64,000 nt of DNA from Lachancea dasiensis (taxonomy: Eukaryota > Ascomycota > Saccharomycetes > Saccharomycetales > Saccharomycetaceae). Below the pieces are notes generated by a model. The model was not told the origin of the DNA. It searched no databases and saw only the letters and a program-made list of their open reading frames with translations. The translations under genes were made by a program, and so were the position numbers. Positions 11,001 to 20,130 of this stretch are shown here, one piece after another (positions within the stretch are counted from its first letter, which is position 1; every line of letters begins with the position of its first letter). The stretch spans positions 620,001 through 684,000 of the forward strand of contig LT598457.1 of assembly GCA_900074725.1 (NCBI GenBank). Reading direction: 5' to 3'.

Positions 11001-14000
11001 TTATAATCACAAAACCCCGATTTTGTGCCTTGACTCTGATAAAATCCTCAGAAGGACTTTCGAGTTCAGCTTTCATTCCATCGTAATCAGATTTTGATAG
11101 AAAAATACCACCTATCTCGGCAGCAAGATTTGAAACAAACTCGATCGAAGGATTTTTCACACTATTGCGAGCTACTTTGTGACTTTCAAATTCCTGTTTG
11201 TCCAAAAGGATAAAACCGCTGCGATCCGCTTTACATGACAGGTATTCTTCTGAAGGTTTTTCTATCTCTGCCTTTAGACGGGAGATTTCTTCGACATGTG
11301 AGCGTGGGGTGTTCCCTGAAGCATCAAGTATGGTGTCCTCGGATATCATGTGGTTCTTTGCCATTGTTGACTTTTTAGCCTCATCAGCAAGATGAAGGTA
11401 GTCTGTTTCATTTAGCAATACATAGTCCAAATGTTTTGCTTGTTCTCGAAGTCTATCCAGAGTTGGAACCTCCAGAGCTCTCAGCATACCTTGGTATGTC
11501 GTTTCGTTCACAAGAACAAGATGATGTCCTTCGATTTCGCGCTGAATAGTGGCTAAGGAAGGTTTGGATATTTCTTTTAACAGTCCTTCGTATTCATGGA
11601 CTGGTATCAGCCTTCTATGGTGTTGAGCTGCAAGGCTGTCAAGTTCCTCCAGTGACAACTGAGACACGTTAGCTCTCAACAAATCCAGCTCCCGCAATTC
11701 AATTGTCACCAAATCATTCTTTTTGCAAAAAGCCTGGACGCTATCACCATCTAACCGATCTAAGAGTGGGAGACTCAATAGATCATACTCTTCTAGACTG
11801 ACTGAAATGCGCCCCATGTCATAAAGCCTTTCACTTAATTTCTCTAAGGTAGCATGCTCGAGGTCTCTAGCACAAAGTTCCGTGTAATCAGATTGAGTCA
11901 AAACTTTGGAGCCTGTGTCTTCAATTACTTTAAGAGCGCTCTCAAGAGTACAAGCTGCCAACAATGCAGTGTACTCATCTGCGGATAGTACCTCCAGACC
12001 GAGTACAACAGACTTTTCTGTGATATAGTCGATTGAAGGCTCATTGATCTTCTTATTCAATTCTGTAAAATCTCTTTCAGATACGACGACACATCCTCTT
12101 CCTTTTGCACATATCTCAAGCTCTTGAACTGTAGGGTCCTCAGCCCTCCTTGTGAGTTCGTTTACTTGACTCTTGCTTAGAAGGGAGTACCCGAGTAAGT
12201 CGGATTTTCTTGTTAGGAAGTCTAAAGTTGGTGAGCTTTCCAAAGATACCAGAGATGAATGCCGCTCAGACGTAATGATTTCATAACCTTGAGCCTTTTC
12301 TCTCAGATAGCTCAAATCAGGACTCTCAACCATCATTGTCAAAAGATGTAGACGTTCTTCAGAGATCAGAGCAAACCCATGTTCTTTTGACTTCTGCCTC
12401 AGAAAGGAGAGCTCGGGCGCATCGAAGGTGGCACGCAATGTGGAATAAATTTGGCTTGGGACCACAACATAAGCCAAATCCTTCGCCTTCTCTTCTAGAT
12501 ATGATATTGAAGGCTCTTTTAGCATCTTGTTCATCAGCGTGAGGTCCTTTTCTGCAATAGATGCAAATCCTAACCTCTCTAGATTTGAAGTCAGAAACGA
12601 CAGTTGAGGAGCTTCAAAATGCGATAAAAGCGCCTCATATTCGCCTTTCTTGAGAATCATCATACCGTCTTCTTCAAGCTTTTCGCGTAAAATTGATGAG
12701 TCCGGGTTTTCAGACTTTTGAATTAGGTTGGCATACTCTTCTGTAGTTATGGAAATTAAGCCCTCTTCCTTTAGATGTTCATCAAGTACCCACTTGGGTG
12801 GATATCTCGCCTTGCTCCTCAAGTTCTCAAGCTCCTCTATGCCTAAAATAGCAAAATTCATTTTCTTAGCACGCTGTTCAAGGGCAGCTAATGAAACCTT
12901 TTCGTTTGCTTCTGAAGTGGGTTGGTCGCTCATTGTTTCATCTAGCCATCTTTCCACTGAGGGCAATGGGATATTGTTGCTGACAGAGTTCATGCTTTTA
13001 GCATTAGATTCTATTTTTTTGGGCTCGTACTGATTACAAGGTGTAGATGTGTCCCACGCCAAATTGTCTCCAACTTGGTGTAATTCATCTTTATCCATGG
13101 AACACCTGTATGCGGGAGTGATATTAGGTCTAATGTCGTCTATCATGGCAGTCGGAGCATGGCTCTCTTCTTCGATTCGAGCGATTTCGGGATGTCTAAG
13201 AATAGATTCGTCACAAAGACTCTTTTCGTTGACGGTCGATCCTTGTAAATGACCTTGTTGAAACTTCTTTGACAGCTCATGTTTTTCCTGTACTTCCCCG
13301 TTCTCGTCCGAAGTAATGAGGGTCCCAACGTCTTTGACCATATTTTCCAAGGAAGGCAGTTCTGGAGTTTTAATCTGAGATTGCAATTGACCGTAGGTCT
13401 CCTTTTCGACAGCAGTGTATCCCATAGCCGACAGTTTCTCCTCCAAGAAAGACAACTCTGGAGTTTCAATCTGAGATTGCAATTGACCATAGGTCTCCTT
13501 TTCGACAGAAGTGTATCCCATAGCCGACAGTTTCTCCTCCAAGAAAGACAACTCTGGAGTTTCAATCTGAGATTGCAATTGACCATAGGTCTCCTTTTCG
13601 ACAGAAGTGTATCCCATAGCCGACAGTTTCTCCTCCAAGAAAGACAACTCTGGAGTTTCAATCTGAGATTGCAATTGACCATAGGTCTCCTTTTCGACAG
13701 AAGTATATCCCATAGCCGACAGTTTCTCCTCCAGAAAGGCCAAGTCAGGGCTCTCGAGCTTTGCTATTAGATCCAGATGGTCAGCCTTTGCAATGAGTAG
13801 ACAATCTAGTTTCTTTGACTTTTTGTTAAGGTATTCGGGGGTAGGATTATCAATAGAAGCCCGCAAACTCTCAAGATCGCTGCTACTTATCAAAACGAAA
13901 CCATTCGTACTCGCATGATGCGCCAAATACTCAATTTTCGGATGTTCGAGGGAGCTTTTGATACCGTTAAGTTCTTGATTGTCCACAACTGTGCTGTCAT

Positions 14001-16614
14001 ATACACCAGAGCGCTCTCTCAAGAAGTCTAATGAGGGGCTCTCTGATATCCTCTTAAGGTCGGCAAGCTCTTCCGATTTCACAGTTACCAAACCTCTCTT
14101 AGCTGCCAGTTCGGTCAAAAGATCCATAGATGGATTTCTGCTGTTCTCAACCAAAGTTCGATAATCCGCGTCTTTCAAAATTGTCAAGTGAAGCTCTTTT
14201 GAGAGCCAAGTAAGAATAGCATCGTTGTACCTTGATGCGATGGTTTTTTTTATGACTTCTAGTCTAGGAGAGTTAGCATCAGCCTTCAGCTGCTCGAATG
14301 AATTATTAGACAAAAGAGTCAGATTCAAATCAAGAGCTTTGGCTCTGATAAATGATTCATCAGGGGAACAAAGTTGCTGGCGCATGTCCTTCAGTTGAGA
14401 GGCTTCAATTAACTCGAAGTTTCTTTCTCTTGCCTGAAATATTATATTTTCCATTGATGGATTACTCAAAGTGTGAAGTTCTTGAGCAGAAATAAGTTCA
14501 AGACCCCATTTCTGTGCTTTTGCTTTAATGGCTTCTTTAGACGGATTCTGAAGATTATCAAGGTCACTTTGTGATACGATGGCCAACTTTAGTTTAAATG
14601 CTTCCTCTTGTATGTGTTCTCGATCCATGTTTGTCATTTGCTCGTAGTCTCCATTGGTCACTAAGGTATGATCATGCATGGCGGCCATCTGGCGCAAACC
14701 GTCGATGGGAGGATGAAGGAGGAGTTCGTAATTCTTTTTTGAAATGATAATGTGGTCTAAGGTCTGAGCTGCATCGGTGAGATAGCTCAGAGACGGTTCA
14801 TTTATGATGTTTTTCTTGGATTCCCACTCAGACGCTTCTACCACTTCGAACCCTTTGCTTTTGGCCTGGAGAATAATAGCATCTAGAGAGAGTTCGGGCG
14901 ATCTCTCATGTACATCTGTTTTGTTAGACCGCTGGATAACCTTAGTCAACTTTTCTAAACTTTGGTCATTTAGATAAGAGTGATTTGCTGCATCCAGCTG
15001 GTTGATAAGAGACTCAATTGTTGGACTTCTTAGTGCTTCATATTCGGCTTTGGAAATTAAAACACTGCCGTAGTGGGCCGCTTTGTTCTCTAAGAGGGAT
15101 AAGGGGGGCTCGGCCCATGACTGAAGAATCTTTTGAATACGTTCATGTTCTTCTTGAGTATGTATGTCATATCCTCTTTCCTTCAGCTCTTTGATTGCAT
15201 TTTCCTCACTAAATCGATCAAGTTCGCCAGATCTCAAATACTTTTGCGGCTGGCGCATTTCACCGTCCTCTTGAATGTATTCATCTTGGGATAAAAGGAT
15301 CATATTATGCTGCTTCGCATACTGCTCTATAGTACTATGGTTCAACGATGTCTTCTTGTCTATTGGATCGAAGAGGTCCTGTAGTATCGGATTGCGAACG
15401 TTCCTACTTTCAGACGTTTCATGTTCGCTTCCCGCATCGGAATTATAGTTGGGTATTTCAGACCTCTCTGTATATATTGAACAGCTAGAGTCCTCAAAGC
15501 TCCATTCAGGTGCCTGTATTTCCTGTGGTCTACGCTTTGTAGACGGGTTTGTTGGGGAGCGTTCTAGAGTATTATCCAAACCTACGACCTTCTTCGTCTC
15601 GCTATCACCAGGAAATGATGTCCCAGAGTGGTTATCATCCTTGGTCAATGGATCTGCAACGTGACGGGCGCGTTTTAGCTGCACAATTTGTTGTTTCAAT
15701 TTGTCAATGAGCAGCAGAGCGCTGTCCATATCTTCTTTTGAAGGATTATTGTGTCGCAGGGTAGTCTGCGTAAGTCCTGCACTACCACTTGGATCTATCG
15801 ACGGCTGAATGCTTTGCTTCTTTGTCACACTAGAGTCTGAACTTACTTCTTGAAGGCCCGCGTTTTTCGTCAGTTCGGTCAGCTGTGCTGTGAGTTGGTT
15901 GACTTTGAAAGTCATATCATCCAATTTTTGTTGTAATTCATCGTTTTCTTCGTTCAAGCCCGCAACATTTTGTCTTAAATCAGCTATATCCGAAGCATGC
16001 TGATGTCGCATTTTCTGAACTTCTTCTTCTAAGACATTCTTTTCTAAATTGGTTTCTTCAAACGTATTCAATAACGCTTGGTGGGCACCAATTTGCTTTT
16101 TAAGTTCTTGCTGAGAGGATTCTGAGGTGCTATTGAGCTCTTTCAACTGTTGTGCCATATTTTGAAGTTTCGTCTCCAGTTCCCAGTTGGTATCCTTTAG
16201 TAACAGACAATCTTGTTGAGTGTTGTGCTGTTTGGCCAACAACTTTTCAAATTTTGACTGCAATTCCTCAAATTCCTGTTGAATCGACTTTATTTTGATT
16301 GACTTCTTCTCGTTATCAGCCTGTAGCCGTCGGCATTCGAGCAACAGATTTTCACTCAAGCCCATCACAAAGCTGACATCTTTCGAGGAATTGTTACCCA
16401 CGACATTATTGTGCGTAGAGCTACCAGCAAATACAGGCATAGATGTTCGAGTGCCGCGTTTACCTAAAAATTTCGAGAACGAAGTTGGACGGCTTGAGTT
16501 TCCTCCAGCTATCGCCTCATCCATCTCATGGTCTATGCGCTTCTGTACTCGCTCTAATTGAGACCTCAGATCGATGTCAGATGGCACTTTAGAGTGATCT
16601 CTTCGCTGTGCCAT
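8029..16614 (-). CDS. NUM1: Num1, cortical anchor for dynein and mitochondria, with tandem repeats and PH domain
   Basis: Num1 is a giant cell-cortex protein. It tethers mitochondria to the plasma membrane and captures dynein for nuclear migration. I start the gene at 16614 (MAQRRDHSKVPSDIDL), because codons upstream in frame contain no ATG. The product is 2861 residues; S. cerevisiae Num1 has 2748. The N-terminal part shares the FAGSS and LSENLLLECRRLQ block with yeast Num1 and continues as coiled coil to about residue 250. The central two thirds is a long series of diverged repeats of about 32-35 residues with the pattern P-S-hydrophobic-x2-L, then hydrophobic-(hydrophobic)-S-x3-Y/L-x2-L. 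Four near-identical units sit at about residues 957-1085. The PH domain near the end (about 2690-2800) binds PI(4,5)P2 in this family. The gene matches YDR150W and lies beside SLX4. Confidence 0.97.
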   Translation of the reverse strand: MAQRRDHSKVPSDIDLRSQLERVQKRIDHEMDEAIAGGNSSRPTSFSKFLGKRGTRTSMPVFAGSSTHNNVVGNNSSKDVSFVMGLSENLLLECRRLQADNEKKSIKIKSIQQEFEELQSKFEKLLAKQHNTQQDCLLLKDTNWELETKLQNMAQQLKELNSTSESSQQELKKQIGAHQALLNTFEETNLEKNVLEEEVQKMRHQHASDIADLRQNVAGLNEENDELQQKLDDMTFKVNQLTAQLTELTKNAGLQEVSSDSSVTKKQSIQPSIDPSGSAGLTQTTLRHNNPSKEDMDSALLLIDKLKQQIVQLKRARHVADPLTKDDNHSGTSFPGDSETKKVVGLDNTLERSPTNPSTKRRPQEIQAPEWSFEDSSCSIYTERSEIPNYNSDAGSEHETSESRNVRNPILQDLFDPIDKKTSLNHSTIEQYAKQHNMILLSQDEYIQEDGEMRQPQKYLRSGELDRFSEENAIKELKERGYDIHTQEEHERIQKILQSWAEPPLSLLENKAAHYGSVLISKAEYEALRSPTIESLINQLDAANHSYLNDQSLEKLTKVIQRSNKTDVHERSPELSLDAIILQAKSKGFEVVEASEWESKKNIINEPSLSYLTDAAQTLDHIIISKKNYELLLHPPIDGLRQMAAMHDHTLVTNGDYEQMTNMDREHIQEEAFKLKLAIVSQSDLDNLQNPSKEAIKAKAQKWGLELISAQELHTLSNPSMENIIFQARERNFELIEASQLKDMRQQLCSPDESFIRAKALDLNLTLLSNNSFEQLKADANSPRLEVIKKTIASRYNDAILTWLSKELHLTILKDADYRTLVENSRNPSMDLLTELAAKRGLVTVKSEELADLKRISESPSLDFLRERSGVYDSTVVDNQELNGIKSSLEHPKIEYLAHHASTNGFVLISSSDLESLRASIDNPTPEYLNKKSKKLDCLLIAKADHLDLIAKLESPDLAFLEEKLSAMGYTSVEKETYGQLQSQIETPELSFLEEKLSAMGYTSVEKETYGQLQSQIETPELSFLEEKLSAMGYTSVEKETYGQLQSQIETPELSFLEEKLSAMGYTAVEKETYGQLQSQIKTPELPSLENMVKDVGTLITSDENGEVQEKHELSKKFQQGHLQGSTVNEKSLCDESILRHPEIARIEEESHAPTAMIDDIRPNITPAYRCSMDKDELHQVGDNLAWDTSTPCNQYEPKKIESNAKSMNSVSNNIPLPSVERWLDETMSDQPTSEANEKVSLAALEQRAKKMNFAILGIEELENLRSKARYPPKWVLDEHLKEEGLISITTEEYANLIQKSENPDSSILREKLEEDGMMILKKGEYEALLSHFEAPQLSFLTSNLERLGFASIAEKDLTLMNKMLKEPSISYLEEKAKDLAYVVVPSQIYSTLRATFDAPELSFLRQKSKEHGFALISEERLHLLTMMVESPDLSYLREKAQGYEIITSERHSSLVSLESSPTLDFLTRKSDLLGYSLLSKSQVNELTRRAEDPTVQELEICAKGRGCVVVSERDFTELNKKINEPSIDYITEKSVVLGLEVLSADEYTALLAACTLESALKVIEDTGSKVLTQSDYTELCARDLEHATLEKLSERLYDMGRISVSLEEYDLLSLPLLDRLDGDSVQAFCKKNDLVTIELRELDLLRANVSQLSLEELDSLAAQHHRRLIPVHEYEGLLKEISKPSLATIQREIEGHHLVLVNETTYQGMLRALEVPTLDRLREQAKHLDYVLLNETDYLHLADEAKKSTMAKNHMISEDTILDASGNTPRSHVEEISRLKAEIEKPSEEYLSCKADRSGFILLDKQEFESHKVARNSVKNPSIEFVSNLAAEIGGIFLSKSDYDGMKAELESPSEDFIRVKAQNRGFVIIKEQKYNDEFNSWSSPSIDYLTEKAEQLNLKLVSVPAYEKFQLLCESPPVDCLMSMVQQYPEYIMMKRNEHESLVIRAAASDKTIFELGSDEPKEGDSNDLPIQNDIEAMGEEEKTSIDKEKTLETVKALNCVTLGLAEYKHLLNNQKNSPITKTQVYSAAKEFHLTVLTTEEYVPLLKSQNIYSLVAQDQARGVCHASEAHDSASIYSSRNSISVPSTLDGESDFVSRSLTGDSVYFDALTLEGRDSLVNESSSNFDTDSACYTDAQDVERISRTSTIEIKDSHHESLSITELRERARAYGYEIVRHNFAPSKEGGQAHGSFGNSLKQGEVQKGNSSPLNDTDGSSMSSRVVDSEEHIQTNKATRQGLVVITENELAQFEALKKLEKIASINKPGDGVSNISNISAVKNPLVSANVFSNTNLSTKSDFDEGSREAVNVQPDLKTYESSQRGTGERKKSVELKMNSELMKLESDEQSVVGFSSVGGAISFSPAKTMSPYLNSSDSGEARHDQKAELIQRLHKFGLVALEAEQFARIKAELAASGSNNLTVDDIMIKATEFDLVPIPRSQFEKIKEELSKPSLTKDQILQNANDFGLVVVEKSEYDRLGCSRCLGQGGELLSSAFEESEFSEDNDDTTHMISLARKLGMMCIPESAFVATTNARAVDTHNVVVLPSSYYEHILAKEQEVLKMATNEELQVEAKNRGLIFGSREPHLGAVMSPQHSKLSRQSSIHTNFSSDSNSRRSFAEAAVNAAHSDHEVATIKGSNHRLSISSSKQPTLNMDAGMSHVRHASFDGGISLATVASLSEPSIIPALTQTVIGEYIYKYYRRLGPLSTFMSRHERYFWVHPYTMTLYWSTNNPVLENPATNKTRAAAILGVEAVDDPNPYPVGLYHKSIVVKTESRSIKITCASRQRHNIWFNSLRYLVQRNMDGINLDDGMADPTDPANANKIYQLPGETSRLTNQRLSSTRRGTSTVFVNHSRAPSSRYNK
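13361..13744 (-). repeat. Four tandem 96-bp units inside NUM1
   Basis: A 96-base unit is repeated four times in head-to-tail order; the same TCTGG word recurs at 13361, 13457, 13553 and 13649. Each unit encodes 32 residues with the core ELSFLEEKLSAMGYT. The middle copies are almost identical in DNA, whereas the other Num1 repeats have diverged to a loose pattern. This points to recent duplication or gene conversion inside the array, and copy number may vary between strains. Confidence 0.95.
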
Positions 16615-17080
16615 ACTGAAGCTGCTGAGCAATTCCGAGCGCTGCAAACCCTTTAATCGTATCTGATTGTTTTGAATCAAATTGTCTGATTTGTTTATTT
16701 GTTTATTTGGACAATATTTAACGCATCATAAACGGAATCGCTTAAGCTGTTATTGATTATCATCTAGTGGAGCAATCACAGAGAGTAATGCATATAGCTA
16801 GAGGTACTGCTCCGCTTCAATAGATGCAGAACTAGCCAGGGAATTACCAGATAGTTCACCTACGGATATCTGGCTCACCTTGCTACCTTATTGCTCACTT
16901 AGAGAACACACATACCTCACGTTGTCTTTATACAAAGTTAATTGACATTGGGACGACCAAACACCTATCAATTCAAAACCTTTTGGAATATTATAATGTG
17001 CAAGTGCAAGCCTCGGAGTTCAATACCAAATGGTAGCTAATAGATGGTACTGGCGAAAGAATAACGAGAGGTCGACTTCT
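16615..17080. other. SLX4-NUM1 intergenic region
   Basis: This 466-base gap between two minus-strand genes is the NUM1 promoter and the SLX4 3' end. The part nearest NUM1 (16691-16710) has a TTTGTTTATTTGTTTATTTG run that contains two forkhead-like TGTTTA words. I see no gene or RNA. Confidence 0.4.
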
Positions 17081-19054
17081 TTAAGAGTCGGAGGCGCTTC
17101 TTAAGCATATACCCATTAGATCAGCCCATTCTCTGACAGTAGACTCTTCGAGATTATCAACAAGCGGGTGACTTTTCATCAAATATTTTATCAGGTCTGG
17201 AAATACTATAGGCTCGAAGGTGTAAACTTTTTCTAGAAGAACTGGGTTCTGCTCCACTATGGTAGTGAGCTGTTCGAAAAGGGCTTGGTATTGTTTCTCT
17301 TGCGTATCTCCGATTAGGTGCTGCGATGCAAGCTCCACCTGATCGAGCATGGCAGATCGCGTCCGCTTAGGTTTGAAGCCAATTGCTCGCAGACGTTGGC
17401 GTAAATGCTGGGCGGATAGGGGAGGAGCGCTGTGAATAGAACATATCCTTTTCTGTCGCGGCGAGTTGGTTTCAGTACTGGATGAACTTCCATTTCCTAA
17501 ATCACTACAGGAAAATTTGTGTTCCGAGTTTGGTTCCACTTGAGTAGCATTAAACGATAAGTTTAAAATGTCATAATTGTTCTCTTCCTCTTCACTATCG
17601 TTCAAATGTGACTCTAAAATATTCCATTGAGCTTGTGAACAGTTGCCAAGTTGGACTAGAACGTCCGAAAGGCTGAGATTACGACAGATACGAAATTCGA
17701 GATGATGTGCCGGGCTGCGGCAGCCAAATGACATTGGGTTGCTGGGTGCGCTTGAGGCGGCTAATCTGCTGTTGATTGTGGCAGTTCTGGTGGCAGGAAC
17801 TTGGATTTCATTTCTGTACCCCGAAGTGATGGAAGTGACGACGCTGAAAGATTCTTGTGTCAAATCAATTAATTCGTCTCGCTCAGCAAGTTTCACAAGA
17901 GAAGTGCGACGGGGCAAACTATCTGGCGCTGAGTCCCCTGATCTTTCACCAGTAAGCTTTGCAGAAGATCCACCAACGCTTTCAAGACCTGAATCTGCCA
18001 GATGCGCCATTTTTGGAAATCGCAGCTCTCGGGCCTGCTCTTTAGATTCTATGGAAATCTCTTCATTCGTTGTCAATAGGCCAATTTGAGAAGGATCTAA
18101 CAAATATGATTGGGGCATTTGAGCCTGAACAAACGGCGCTGTATCATCACAAATGGGAATTTCCGATTGCGACTCGTCAGTGGTATTCAAAATGCACTCC
18201 GATGCGTCGCGAGTATCATATGAAACGTTGTAGGTAAAAGGATCCATCGCCCTACTTGGAATTCGTTCTTCGGAATCTTCCAACGCCTGGGACAAAGTCA
18301 GCACTAATGGTGATTCGGAAACTGAATAGGGAGTCTGGGATACGTTGTGTCCAGCATCCACTGGAGGTTTTTGTGAAGCGTACCAAACATGATTTTCGTC
18401 ATGGTCGCCATATACATACTCGAAAACTGCCTTCACTTGTGAAGTCGGGCATCGAGGATATCGCTCCGTTAGCAATCGCCGTATATGCAACCATTCGCGG
18501 GAATCGTAAGTGGAAAACTGCTCCGGTCGTTTAGGTTGCAATTTAGCCGCTTTATCTGTGTCTAAGCGCCCAAGTATGTCTTTCATTTTGGTTTTCTTTC
18601 CGGAGAGCAAGGTTATCACTTGTCGCGTTCTCTCTCGATCCCTGGCAGACTCAAAATTCTCTGTATTATATTGAGTGATACTCCTCACCCCGCTTGCTAC
18701 ATTTTTCCTTCTCTTGCTGGTACGTGCCTTTACAGTCCTTTTTCTTGTGATTCCTACCTGCTTTTCCAGTATTGAGCTTCCTGACTCTTTGGAAGAGATG
18801 GTCGGGTTGTCAAAGGCGTATTGTGAAAGGTTTTTGCGCATTGCACTTTGACTTTCTACTTCATCCAGCTTGCTCTGGATCTGTGTACTTAAAAGCACAT
18901 CTTCTTTAGATTTTGTTGGTATTTGAGTCATTGGTATCTGGCGGTCGTCACTTAACGGCGGTGATCCCACATCGGTGTCATCTAATTCATGGTCAGCATC
19001 AGCTGCGACGTCTGCAGCTAGCTTCAGACATCGCTGCGCTGCATGAAAATCCAT
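17081..19054 (-). CDS. SLX4: Slx4, scaffold subunit of the Slx1-Slx4 structure-specific endonuclease
   Basis: Slx4 is the regulatory scaffold of the 5'-flap endonuclease Slx1 and also works with Rad1-Rad10 and Rtt107-Dpb11 in replication-fork repair. The 657-residue protein is mostly disordered and Ser/Thr rich. Two features identify it. One is a central conserved stretch around KTKMKDILGRLDTDK and the EWLHIRRLLTERYPRCPTSQVKAVFEYVYGD region. The other is the C-terminal Slx1-binding domain starting near residue 548 (LRQRLRAIGFKPKRTRSAML) and running to the end. Several SQ/TQ sites that could be Mec1/Tel1 targets are present. S. cerevisiae Slx4 (YLR135W, 748 residues) lies next to TIS11 (YLR136C), and here SLX4 shares a block with the CTH gene, so synteny agrees. 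Sequence identity in this family is low outside the C-terminus, so the call rests mainly on that domain plus position. Confidence 0.88.
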   Translation of the reverse strand: MDFHAAQRCLKLAADVAADADHELDDTDVGSPPLSDDRQIPMTQIPTKSKEDVLLSTQIQSKLDEVESQSAMRKNLSQYAFDNPTISSKESGSSILEKQVGITRKRTVKARTSKRRKNVASGVRSITQYNTENFESARDRERTRQVITLLSGKKTKMKDILGRLDTDKAAKLQPKRPEQFSTYDSREWLHIRRLLTERYPRCPTSQVKAVFEYVYGDHDENHVWYASQKPPVDAGHNVSQTPYSVSESPLVLTLSQALEDSEERIPSRAMDPFTYNVSYDTRDASECILNTTDESQSEIPICDDTAPFVQAQMPQSYLLDPSQIGLLTTNEEISIESKEQARELRFPKMAHLADSGLESVGGSSAKLTGERSGDSAPDSLPRRTSLVKLAERDELIDLTQESFSVVTSITSGYRNEIQVPATRTATINSRLAASSAPSNPMSFGCRSPAHHLEFRICRNLSLSDVLVQLGNCSQAQWNILESHLNDSEEEENNYDILNLSFNATQVEPNSEHKFSCSDLGNGSSSSTETNSPRQKRICSIHSAPPLSAQHLRQRLRAIGFKPKRTRSAMLDQVELASQHLIGDTQEKQYQALFEQLTTIVEQNPVLLEKVYTFEPIVFPDLIKYLMKSHPLVDNLEESTVREWADLMGICLRSASDS

Positions 19055-19326
19055 AGTCTATCTATTCATGAACACAAGACTACTCTTGAGCAGTAAGCAA
19101 ATTCGAGCTCTCAAAGGGGTTCGAGATGTTTGATGAGGTTCAATGATAAGTCCTTTAACTGCTGGCCTTTTGAGGTCTTGCCAACGTCATTGTAAACGAG
19201 TGAACAAACTGCCCACTCTCTCTAGAGCCTTGTCAATGATACAGACATTAAAACTACTAGTCAGGTTTGTTCTAATTCTGTTTAAATTAAGCCTGTTGGT
19301 ATTGGAGTGAGTCAGAGTGAGCAATA

Positions 19327-19751
19327 GTTAACTTGCGGAACTGTTCGTTTAATTTGTTGGTAGACATCGTGTATGGAATTCTGAGTATTTGATACTACTC
19401 ATGAGTGTGTTGGATACACCATTCTGAGGGGAGTAATCTGGGTGCAGCTAGGGCTTCATAATCCAGCAGATGAATTCAACGGGTTGAAGTCTTGAATTTG
19501 TGTTTTGCGGCATTTACATGTGATCACACTTCCTCTGGAGTCCACTGGTTGATTGTTCACCATGTACACTTTCGTGTTAGTGATGTTGCCTGTGTCACTT
19601 CGTACTATACTGACACTAGGTTGATGGTTGCCATTATGCACTCGGTGCTAGCCAAAAGGTACCAGATCACTACCGGTTGGTAGTTCTAACAGATTCAGAC
19701 CATGATGGGGTGGGGGGGGGGGATACTGAACGAACAGTTTGGCAAGCTAAC
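19327..19751. repeat. Pair of imperfect 25-bp inverted arms around repeat copy A
   Basis: The left arm at 19327-19351 and the reverse complement of 19727-19751 agree at 21 of 25 bases (core ACTGTTCGTT). They enclose 375 bases that include repeat copy A and the G tract. This resembles terminal inverted repeats, but the second dispersed copy near 49.5 kb does not show matching arms. Confidence 0.4.
19407..19691 (+). repeat. Decayed dispersed repeat, copy A (possible solo LTR-like relic)
   Basis: The segment begins TGTTGG and ends TAACA, the TG...CA form of yeast LTRs. Its last ~142 bases (19550-19691) align with 49425-49570 on the other strand at roughly seven bases in ten by eye, with the same length and only a small gap. 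Weaker similarity continues leftward around 19440 (GGGTGCAGCTAGGGCT). No flanking target duplication is evident and no coding part is left, so it is an old remnant. The class is uncertain, because imperfect inverted arms lie outside it. Confidence 0.5.
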
Positions 19752-20130
19752 CACTAGTGACGCTGGCTTTGCTCAATGATATTTATCTTTTTTAGATTTA
19801 ACTGACGTTGTATTATCACTTCGTATGATACTGACACTCCTAAGCTGGCCGCTTCAATATCGATCGGGGACATTCAGGTAATACCAGAAAACAGCTTATT
19901 GATTTCTGTTGTAAAGGCTGGATTAGGTCCAATACAAAGGACTTGCATTAGCTTCAGGCACTGTTTCGTTTGTACGTTATACAACTTGCCGGTAAATGAA
20001 TTTATTAACTGTCAACGTATCATATGCGACGGAGCGTCAATATAAATTACCGAGGGCCCACGCTCCAGTAACTAAGGTATTGGCACTGACTTCAAATGAC
20101 GAAGGGTATAATTGATTCAAGTGTAAGAAT

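Larger units (their letters stand above)
19055..20130. other. SLX4-AIM6 intergenic region at a synteny break
   Basis: This 1076-base divergent gap joins the YDR/YLR block to the YDL/YNL block. Its centre holds a decayed repeat (19407-19691), a homopolymer of eleven Gs (19712-19722) and imperfect inverted arms (19327-19351 and 19727-19751). The outer parts serve as promoters of SLX4 and AIM6. No protein gene is convincing. Confidence 0.6.

Noticed and set aside
13279-13770. A 163-codon plus-strand frame with repeated sequence opposite NUM1
   Set aside because: It is the antisense shadow of the 96-bp array; a unit length divisible by three keeps the opposite strand open too.
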